This document shows positions 53,168 to 59,223 of a stretch of DNA of 59,223 bases, in pieces. The notes under the pieces were generated by a model. The model searched no databases. It was not told the origin of the DNA and worked only from the letters and a program-made list of their open reading frames with translations. The position numbers were made by a program, and so were the translations under genes. Source of the stretch: an uncultured Bacteroidota bacterium (lineage in GTDB: Bacteria > Bacteroidota > Bacteroidia > Bacteroidales > F082); assembly GCA_913009685.1 (NCBI GenBank), contig CAJVXP010000012.1:1-59223 (forward strand). The letters run 5' to 3'. The stretch's first letter is position 1; every line of letters begins with the position of its first letter.

Positions 53168-54808
53168 TTACGACAGATATTTCGCCACGATGGGCATGCG
53201 CCTTCCCATTCCGAAAGCTTTGCCGGAAACGCGCAGCATGGGCGGCGTCTGGTAGCGTTTGTATTCGTTGATGTTGACTAACCGCAGAATGCGCTTCACC
53301 AGTTTTTCGTCGTAACCGAGGGCGACAATTTCCGCTGGTCCCAGTCGTTTCTCAATGTATTGAAGAAGAATTGTATCCAAAATGTCATAATCAGGCAGTG
53401 AATCCGAATCCCTTTGACCGGGACGCAGTTCCGCTGACGGTGGTTTGGTGATAATGTTTTCGGGAATGATTTCCTGCTTGCGGTTGATGTATCGCGCCAG
53501 TTCAAAAACACGGGTTTTATACACATCTCCCAGCACGGAAAGTCCCCCGTTCATGTCGCCGTAGAGTGTCCCGTAGCCGACGGCTGCCTCACTTTTGTTG
53601 CTTGTATTCAGTAAAATATAACCGAATTTGTTGGAAAGAGCCATCAGTATCACACCCCGGATTCGTGCTTGCAGATTTTCTTCGGCAATATTGAAAGGCA
53701 GGTCTTTGAAAAACGGTTTCAATGTATCATTAAATGTGTTGAAAGGCTTTTTGATGGGAATGGTATCGTGTGGCATCTTAAGATTTTCCACAAGCAGCAA
53801 AGAATCGCTAATGGAATGATCAGACGAAAACTCAGAAGGCAACAACACATTATATACATTTTCGTTGCCCAGTGCCTCAGCAGCCAGCACGGAAGTTACC
53901 GCCGAATCGATGCCGCCGGAGAGTCCAAGGATGGCTTTGGTGAATCCCAGTTTTTCAAAATAATTACGGATGCCCATCACCAGTGCATCATGGATAAGCG
54001 CCACTTCCGAGGGGCGTTCAATCTCCGTACTCTCCGCCTTTTCCACCTCCTCCACATCGTAAACTCTGAAATCTTCTTCAAAATAACGCATCACATCCAC
54101 CGTTTTGCTTCGTGAATTCAGGACAAGTGAGCCGCCATCAAACAATATCTCTGTCTGTGCTCCCACATGGTTCACATAAAACAGAGGTAAGTGGTATTTT
54201 TCTGTATTACGTCGCAAAACCCCTTCGCGGATAACAGCCTGCCGGTAATTGAACGGCGATGCGGCAATGTTGATCATAATATCCGGCGAAAAAGCCATCA
54301 GCTCGTCCATGGGATTGATAGTATATAACGGACTTTCGTCCACATCCCAGATGTCTTCACAGATGGTCAGTGCAATTTTCTTTCCTTTGAATTCAATGAT
54401 TCTGAACCGGTTATTAGGTTCAAAATAGCGGTATTCGTCAAAAATATCGTAGTTGGGCAGCAGGGTTTTGTGAATCATCTCCTGCACTTTTCCGTTCCAG
54501 AGAAAAGCAGCCGAATTGTAAAGCGGTTTTCCTTTTTTGTGAGGATTATAGGTGGGCACACCCACGATGGCGGCTGTTTTTGTGCAATGGGTGGCAATTT
54601 CGTCCACAGCCTGCAGGCCTTTGTTCACAAAATCGCGAAACTCCAGAAAATCGCGAGGTGGATAGCCCGATATGGCCAGCTCGGAAAAGACGACGATGTC
54701 AGCGCCTTCCTTTTCCGCCCGGTGAATAGCCGAAATGATTTTCTCTTTGTTTTGCTCAAAGTTTCCGATGTGGAAATTCAGCTGGGATAGTGCAATTTTC
54801 AATGTCAA
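53168..54808 (-). CDS. nadE: glutamine-dependent NAD+ synthetase
   Basis: NadE converts nicotinic acid adenine dinucleotide to NAD+ with ammonia drawn from glutamine. The 546-residue protein has an N-terminal nitrilase-type glutaminase domain with its catalytic triad visible: Glu in VVFSELAISGYP (about 44), Lys in HKTLLPNYDIFDEYRYFE, Cys in IALTICEDIWD. The C-terminal synthetase has the ATP loop GLSGGIDSAVTSVLAAEALG (about 293-312) and NTSNKSEAAVGYGTLYGD. It is monocistronic and converges on the TonB receptor gene. Confidence 0.95.
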   Translation of the reverse strand: MTLKIALSQLNFHIGNFEQNKEKIISAIHRAEKEGADIVVFSELAISGYPPRDFLEFRDFVNKGLQAVDEIATHCTKTAAIVGVPTYNPHKKGKPLYNSAAFLWNGKVQEMIHKTLLPNYDIFDEYRYFEPNNRFRIIEFKGKKIALTICEDIWDVDESPLYTINPMDELMAFSPDIMINIAASPFNYRQAVIREGVLRRNTEKYHLPLFYVNHVGAQTEILFDGGSLVLNSRSKTVDVMRYFEEDFRVYDVEEVEKAESTEIERPSEVALIHDALVMGIRNYFEKLGFTKAILGLSGGIDSAVTSVLAAEALGNENVYNVLLPSEFSSDHSISDSLLLVENLKMPHDTIPIKKPFNTFNDTLKPFFKDLPFNIAEENLQARIRGVILMALSNKFGYILLNTSNKSEAAVGYGTLYGDMNGGLSVLGDVYKTRVFELARYINRKQEIIPENIITKPPSAELRPGQRDSDSLPDYDILDTILLQYIEKRLGPAEIVALGYDEKLVKRILRLVNINEYKRYQTPPMLRVSGKAFGMGRRMPIVAKYLS

Positions 54809-55099
54809 CAGTTTTTATAAGAAACCCGTATTTTTTACAAAAATAGGCAAACGTTGCTTATGGGCGAAAGGTGTTTGGTTAGGATTTCAGATTTCCTTCG
54901 GGCGTTTAATTCGGAGGGACGATTTGCCAGGGCCTTGCGGGAAAGGCGTCCTGTGAGAATCAGGTGAGATGGAAAAACATCATTACTTGATATTTATCTC
55001 CGAACGAGCGATGAGAAATCATGTAGCTGGAGCATTATTTTAAACGAATAATGATTATAACTTCCTTAAGTCCAGAAGAATAATTTAATTTTTCATTTT
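54809..55099. other. gene-free interval between nadE and tRNA-Ser
   Basis: No gene or RNA can be supported here. A -7-like TATTTTTG occurs on the minus strand near 54838-54846, close upstream of nadE. The remainder has mixed composition with a GC-richer patch at about 54895-54970 and no clear repeat. Confidence 0.45.
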
Positions 55100-55132
55100 T
55101 TTGTTCTTAAAAACTTAATTTTTCTAATTTTG
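55100..55132 (+). promoter_or_regulatory. tRNA-Ser promoter
   Basis: TTTG (55100-55103) and TAATTTTG (55125-55132) are 21 nt apart, a full match to the Bacteroidota promoter. The mature tRNA begins 5 nt after the -7 element, so the 5' leader must be very short. Confidence 0.75.
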
Positions 55133-55137
55133 CGCCC

Positions 55138-55227
55138 GGAGAGTTGCCGGAGTGGTCGAACGGGGCGGTCTCGAAAACCGTTGTCCCGTTTCAAACGGGA
55201 CCAAGGGTTCGAATCCCTTACTCTCCG
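55138..55227 (+). tRNA. tRNA-Ser (anticodon CGA)
   Basis: The 90-nt molecule folds with acceptor GGAGAGT/ACTCTCC, a D arm starting GCCGGAGTGG, and an anticodon stem GCGGT/ACCGT closing the loop CTCGAAA, which gives anticodon CGA (reads UCG). A long variable arm (TGTCCCG-TTTC-AACGGGACCA region) is diagnostic of a class II serine tRNA. The T arm is AGGGTTCGAATCCCT. The discriminator base is G, and CCA is not encoded. An antisense open frame over it is spurious. Confidence 0.95.
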
Positions 55228-55235
55228 CAAAGCAA

Positions 55236-55262
55236 AATCCCGGCCGGAAGGTCGGGATTTCT
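55236..55262 (+). terminator. terminator of tRNA-Ser
   Basis: AAATCCCGGCC and GGTCGGGATTT form a stem with one G-T pair around GGAA, 9 nt after the tRNA. The T-run is short (ATTTCTGTTTT), so it may also be a processing hairpin. Confidence 0.65.
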
Positions 55263-55357
55263 GTTTTCGGGAACGTCAAAAGATTGCTTTTGTAAGGATC
55301 TGAAAATAGAAATCCGGGGAGCAAAGCGAACGGGGGATTTTGCTTTGAACCACCCCA

Positions 55358-55389
55358 AAACGGGATCAGCGCAGCTAATCCCTTACTCT
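55358..55389 (+). pseudogene. degraded duplicate of the tRNA-Ser 3' half
   Basis: These 32 nt align without gaps to 55193-55224 of the tRNA (variable arm through acceptor). AAACGGGA, CA and the 13-mer AATCCCTTACTCT are identical, with mismatches concentrated in the T-loop portion (about 25 of 32 positions the same). The copy lacks a 5' half and cannot make a tRNA. It may mark an old integration at the tRNA 3' end or a partial duplication. Confidence 0.55.
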
Positions 55390-55923
55390 GCACATACACC
55401 AGCCGAGCGGGCATTTTATCTCTTTCCTTATTTTCTTGCAAAAACAGATAAGGACTGCAAATCCGGATGAGCCGTTGTAGGGAGCTGCCCTTTTGTAAAA
55501 CTGTTAAATTAGGTTAAATAATGCTTTACCATGCACCTTTTAAATATTGTTTATCTAAATTTGTGATTTTAATAGTATCTCGTTGTAATTTTATAATTTA
55601 ATATAAGGCAATGAATAGTTTTGAGAAAAATGAATAATACCATTTCGGATTATATAATAATGAATTAAGAGGCTAATTATTATGATGTTGTGTTTATGAT
55701 TTACCGAGGTAAGTCTTACGTATTGCGGCAAGGCAAATGACCTGTCTTTGAAAAAAGAAGAAGAAAAAATGAAACCGAAGAAAAAGATAATATGAAATAA
55801 TTTTGTATTTAGTTTTGATTATTGAAAATTGATTTAGGGGTTCTGCAATTCTCTTTGATCAAATTGAAAATAAATAAACTTTTGAACTCCAACAATCTCT
55901 TTTGAGAGTAAATTCCTTTTATT
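55390..55923. other. AT-rich gene-free interval before the M16 peptidase
   Basis: No gene is supported. A -7 element TAGTTTTG at 55810-55817 could serve the M16 gene, leaving a leader of about 100 nt that contains the small inverted repeat CTCTTTTGAGAG near 55897-55908. The rest is AT-rich without visible repeats. Confidence 0.45.
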
Positions 55924-58590
55924 ATGAAAAAATTTCTTTTTGTATTCATGGCGGTTTTTATCATCACTCCCATGATGGCACATCCACGGAGTGCTAAAAA
56001 TGAAAGTGAGACGGTATTGCGCCATACGCTTAAAAACGGGCTGCGTGTTGTCATTATCAAAAACCCGCTCGCCCCTGTTGTTACAACCGAGATGAATTAC
56101 CTTGTCGGCTCCAATGAAGCGCCCAAAGGTTTTCCCGGAACAGCTCATGCCCAGGAACATATGATGTTTCGTGGTAATCCGGGGTTATCTGCCAATCAAC
56201 TGGCAGACATTACAGCTGCAATGGGGGGTGATTTCGATGCAGACACCCGACAAATGGTTACACAGTATTTTTTTACCGTTCCGGCTGAAGATCTGGACAT
56301 TGCCCTTCACATCGAATCTATTCGCATGCGTGGTATTCTGGATAGCGAAAAATTGTGGGCCAAAGAACGTGGCGCCATCGAACAGGAAGTGGCTAACGAT
56401 TTGTCAAATCCCCAGTATGTTTTTTATAAAAAACTGTTGGCAGCTATGTTTAAAGGAACCCCTTATGCTCATGATGCACTCGGAACCCGTCCCTCGTTTG
56501 ATAAGACTACAGGTGCCATGCTTAAAAAGTTTCATGACTCATGGTATGCCCCCAATAATGCCATTCTGGTAATTGTTGGCAGAGTCAATCCAAAGGAGAC
56601 TCTGGCAAAAGTAGAAAAACTCTTCAGTAGTATTCCTTCCAAAAAGTTACCCTCGCATCCGGCTATTAATCTTCAACCCGTAAAGCCTGACACCCTTCAT
56701 TTAAAAACAGATTTACCTTACGGATTAGCAATCGTATCCTTTAGAATGCCGGGGACTAATAGTCCTGATTACGCTGCTGCTCAGGTCTTATCCGATGTGT
56801 TGTCTAATCATCGGGGAAAATTGTATTCACTGGTTCCGGAAGGAAAAGCTTTATATACCGGTTTTTCTATGAACGGAATGCGCAAGGCGGGTCTTGGATT
56901 TGGCATTGCTGTATTTCCGAGAGGCGGAAACTCAGAAAAATTACTCCATGAAGTATCATCAGTACTGGCTTCAGAAGTAAAAGACGGAGTCAATCCCGAT
57001 TTAGTCAAAGCGGCAAAACAGCATGAAATTTCTTCCTTCGAATTCCAGAAAAACTCAGTATCGGGACTTGCTTCTGTCTGGTCTCAGGCTCTTGCTGTCG
57101 AAGGACGACACTCTCCGGCTGAAGACTTACAGGCAATAGAAAAAGTAACCGTTCAGGATGTAAACAGAGTTGCCCGGAAATATTTGGACCAGCAACACGC
57201 TATAGTTGCTGTTTTAACACCGCAATCTTCCGGGAAAGCAATATCCCGTAAAGGATTTGGCGGAAAAGAATCCTTTGCACCCAAAAATCCCAAACCGGTA
57301 AAACTGCCTGAATGGGCACAAAAAGCCATGGGGAAACTGACCATTCCTAAATCCATTGTTCATCCGGTAGTATCCACATTGCCAAACGGTATCAGGCTGA
57401 TTGTTCAACCGGAACAGATAAGCAATACCGTAAGTGTATATGGAAAAATAAAAAACAAACCCGATTTGGAAACGCCCAAAGGGCAGGAAGGTGTTGATGA
57501 TGTTCTGGAGCAGATGTTTAATTATGGTTCAAAAACATTAAACCGTGTCCAGTTTCAAAAAGCTTTGGATGATATCGGGGCAAATGAATCGGCAGGGAGC
57601 AGCTTCTCTCTTCGGGTCTTGTCAAATCATTTTGATCGGGGTGTTCAGTTATTGGCAGACAACGAATTACAAGCCGCTTTACCCACGCGGGCATTTATGA
57701 TCCTTCAGCATCAAACGGCAGCACTTGTGGCCGGTCAGTTGCAAAGTCCTGCTTATCTCTTCAAAAAAGCGATGAAGACTTCTTTATTGCCCAAAGGCGA
57801 CCCGGAGTTACGACATCCAACACCGTCTTCTGTTCAGTCACTTACTTTGGAAGATATAAAAGACTACTATCAGCACGTTTTTCGTCCTGATATGACGACC
57901 ATTGTCGTTATCGGGAATATTAGTCCGGATAAAGCCAAAACAGTCATTGAAAAATATTTCGGCGGTTGGAAAGTATCCGGGAAAAAACCGAATGTGGAGT
58001 TCTCGCCGGTACCAACGAATAAAGCCTCTGAAACCCATGTTCCCGATGCAAGCAGAGTGCAGAATCGTGTTGTTCTGGCTGAGAATCTGGGTCTTACGCG
58101 TTCAAATCCTGACTATTATGCACTTCAGGTAGGCAACCATGTGCTGGGTGGCTCTTTTTATGCCACACGCTTATACCGTGATCTACGTGAAAATTCAGGC
58201 TTGGTTTACTTTGTTTCTTCTTCGTTCGACATAGGAAAACATCGTTCGGATTATTCTGTGAATTATGGGTGTGACCCGCCGAATGTCTCAAAAGCCAGAG
58301 CCATTGTTGTAAGAGATTTAAAACAAATGCAAAAAGAAGATGTAACTCCGAAAGAATTACATCAGGCAAAAACGCTTCTACTGCGCAAAATTACGCTGTC
58401 AGAATCAAGTGTGGATGATATTGCATACGGCTTACTTCGGCGTTCCATCGACGGTTTACCATTGGATGAACCCATTATTGCTGCCAGACATTACGTAAAA
58501 CTTACGGCCGGACAGGTTAAAGCAGCTTTTGCAAAATGGATTGATACTGACAACCTGGTTCAGGTTACCGAAGGACCAAATCCCAAATAA
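55924..58590 (+). CDS. M16 family zinc metallopeptidase (pitrilysin-like, two-domain)
   Basis: The 888-residue protein has a signal peptide (about 1-19, FLFVFMAVFIITPMMA) and two M16 halves. The N-terminal half carries the inverted zinc motif HAQEH at residues 75-79 (HxxEH) and the downstream glutamate ligand in ERGAIEQEVAND (about 148-159). The C-terminal half (about 465-888) is a non-catalytic homologue with VSTLPNGIRLIV and YATRLYRDLRENSGLVY. It probably degrades peptides in the periplasm or at the cell surface. It is monocistronic and followed by a terminator. Confidence 0.93.
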   Translation: MKKFLFVFMAVFIITPMMAHPRSAKNESETVLRHTLKNGLRVVIIKNPLAPVVTTEMNYLVGSNEAPKGFPGTAHAQEHMMFRGNPGLSANQLADITAAMGGDFDADTRQMVTQYFFTVPAEDLDIALHIESIRMRGILDSEKLWAKERGAIEQEVANDLSNPQYVFYKKLLAAMFKGTPYAHDALGTRPSFDKTTGAMLKKFHDSWYAPNNAILVIVGRVNPKETLAKVEKLFSSIPSKKLPSHPAINLQPVKPDTLHLKTDLPYGLAIVSFRMPGTNSPDYAAAQVLSDVLSNHRGKLYSLVPEGKALYTGFSMNGMRKAGLGFGIAVFPRGGNSEKLLHEVSSVLASEVKDGVNPDLVKAAKQHEISSFEFQKNSVSGLASVWSQALAVEGRHSPAEDLQAIEKVTVQDVNRVARKYLDQQHAIVAVLTPQSSGKAISRKGFGGKESFAPKNPKPVKLPEWAQKAMGKLTIPKSIVHPVVSTLPNGIRLIVQPEQISNTVSVYGKIKNKPDLETPKGQEGVDDVLEQMFNYGSKTLNRVQFQKALDDIGANESAGSSFSLRVLSNHFDRGVQLLADNELQAALPTRAFMILQHQTAALVAGQLQSPAYLFKKAMKTSLLPKGDPELRHPTPSSVQSLTLEDIKDYYQHVFRPDMTTIVVIGNISPDKAKTVIEKYFGGWKVSGKKPNVEFSPVPTNKASETHVPDASRVQNRVVLAENLGLTRSNPDYYALQVGNHVLGGSFYATRLYRDLRENSGLVYFVSSSFDIGKHRSDYSVNYGCDPPNVSKARAIVVRDLKQMQKEDVTPKELHQAKTLLLRKITLSESSVDDIAYGLLRRSIDGLPLDEPIIAARHYVKLTAGQVKAAFAKWIDTDNLVQVTEGPNPK

Positions 58591-58596
58591 TTTCCG

Positions 58597-58626
58597 AAAG
58601 GAGGCTGCCGAAACAGCCTTCTTTTG
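58597..58626 (+). terminator. terminator after the M16 gene
   Basis: AAGGAGGCTG and CAGCCTTCTT pair with one bulge around CCGAAA, followed by TTTT. It starts 7 nt after the stop codon. Confidence 0.75.
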
Positions 58627-58698
58627 TTAAGGTTCCCTTTTAGGGATTGTAACTATTCTGCCTTTTAAGAGATTTTATAATAGTCAGATTATAAACCA

Positions 58699-58744
58699 AA
58701 TAGCCACGAATGAACGAATTTTTATTTGTGCATTCGTGGCTATT
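58699..58744. repeat. 14-bp perfect inverted repeat
   Basis: AATAGCCACGAATG (58699-58712) and its exact complement (58731-58744) flank an 18-nt AT-rich loop. The words CACGAATG/CATTCGTG recall the CACGAAGG words near 5047-5070, so both may derive from one dispersed repeat type. Confidence 0.75.
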
Positions 58745-59223
58745 CTTCTATGATGCGACAATTATTCATTGAAGATTATTACGCAGAATACCTGTTTGTT
58801 AGAGGGCTAATACGGATGAATAGTTGCTATAAAGTTATGAAAACCGGAATGAGGTAAAGAGCCCAACGGGCTGGCAGGCCAAATATAAAGCGACCGTTTT
58901 GCCAAAGTGCAACCTCCACGAAAAAGATTGAAGGGATTAAGGCTACCGACCTCCATATTTTTAAAAATATTTTTTTCACACGGTGTAACTTCCAAAGTTT
59001 TTCATACATTTGCGGTTATTGCCCCCGACCCTATTATTATTTCATTAGTATCTCAGGCATACTTTTTCGACTTATTTTTTTTGCATTGGCAAAATTACAT
59101 AAACAGCCCCGGACTACTTCCCGTGGGTTTGAGCATATAGGAAGTTCGATAGACCTTTGGATATATATTTTGTGTTTTGAATTTTTACAAAGCGGAGTTG
59201 GTTCTTTAAAAAGGTGTTTGGTG
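58745..59223. other. non-coding right edge with REP-like palindrome and possible leader
   Basis: AGCCC-AAC-GGGCT (58860-58872) is a small REP-like palindrome inside a GC-richer patch. TACATTTG at 59005-59012 matches the -7 consensus, and GTTCTTTAAA at 59201-59210 resembles a boxA antitermination element. These hints suggest the leader of a transcript, perhaps an rRNA operon, beginning beyond the window. The short frames here have no recognisable domain and are not called. Confidence 0.4.

Noticed and set aside
55138-55389. Integrated genomic island bounded by tRNA repeats
   Set aside because: Only about 130 nt separate the tRNA and its partial copy and no integrase is present, so only a possible relic is reported.
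55124-55441. Minus-strand 105-codon open frame over tRNA-Ser
   Set aside because: It is antisense to the tRNA; the ESKGFEPLVPF-type translation is a well-known artefact of reading a tRNA backwards. Its internal similarity to a second segment reflects the degraded tRNA 3' copy.
58907-59140. 77-codon open frame at the right edge
   Set aside because: It is low in complexity, lacks any recognisable domain or start context, and overlaps a likely promoter region.

Overview
The window reads as chromosomal DNA of a member of the Bacteroidota (class Bacteroidia or a close relative). The signs are a glycine-lipid acyltransferase pair, a type IX secretion C-terminal sorting domain, a TonB-dependent receptor with an N-terminal carboxypeptidase-regulatory-like domain, Bacteroidota-type promoters (TTTG, about 20 nt, then TAnnTTTG), an almost complete absence of Shine-Dalgarno sequences, and an FtsZ tail of the kind found in this phylum. 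The species cannot be named from the sequence. Most of the window is core genome. Accessory material is confined to the left edge (Rhs tip and partner), a higBA-like toxin-antitoxin pair near 47 kb, and several repeat-rich intergenic stretches.

Layout. 0.2-1.5 kb: an orphan Rhs tip with a putative metallopeptidase toxin, followed by a small exported protein that may be its immunity partner. 1.5-2.2 kb: a mosaic of hairpins and GC-rich repeats. 2.3-5.0 kb (+): rplM-rpsI-rpsB-tsf, with a good promoter and a terminator. 5.2-5.6 kb: a non-coding element made of three nested inverted repeats. 5.7-21.5 kb (-): a long dcw cluster transcribed mraZ-rsmH-ftsL-ftsI-murE-mraY-murD-ftsW-murG-murC-ftsQ-ftsA-ftsZ-yqeY, headed by a MraZ-box-like operator. 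21.8-24.3 kb (+): glsA, glsB and engB. 24.3-26.1 kb (-): a biotin carrier protein and an acyl-CoA carboxyltransferase. Then come a MmcQ/YjbR protein, an S9 peptidase and a PspC/LiaF-like membrane pair. 30.6-33.2 kb (+): isocitrate dehydrogenase and a mitochondrial-type citrate synthase. 33.5-37 kb: yjbQ, an AcpH-like protein and indolepyruvate oxidoreductase iorAB.

37.3-38.5 kb: an M23 lipoprotein. 38.6-42.8 kb (-): an RND pump with its adaptor. 43.1-45.8 kb (+): an arsenic locus (arsR, thioredoxin-type arsC, an OsmC protein, ACR3 efflux), then phosphatidylserine decarboxylase. 46.9-47.6 kb: higBA-like TA. 47.7-49.6 kb (-): a CysN-CysC fusion without cysD. 50.1-53.1 kb (+): a T9SS cargo protein followed by a TonB-dependent receptor. 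53.2-54.8 kb (-): NAD synthetase. 55.1 kb: tRNA-Ser(CGA) with a decayed copy of its 3' half about 165 nt downstream. 55.9-58.6 kb: a double-domain M16 peptidase. The right edge is non-coding.

How the genes work together. The dcw cluster makes lipid II (MurC, D, E, MraY, MurG) and the divisome (FtsZ, A, Q, L, W, I). The DNPR motif in MurE predicts meso-diaminopimelate peptidoglycan. icd and gltA form a TCA-cycle unit. The ars genes form a reduction-plus-efflux pathway. No unmistakably new multi-gene system is visible. The observations most worth following are the Rhs metallopeptidase/partner pair, the nested palindromic element at 5.2-5.6 kb, the CysNC fusion lacking cysD, the T9SS cargo/TonB receptor pair, the OsmC gene inside the ars locus, and the tRNA relic.
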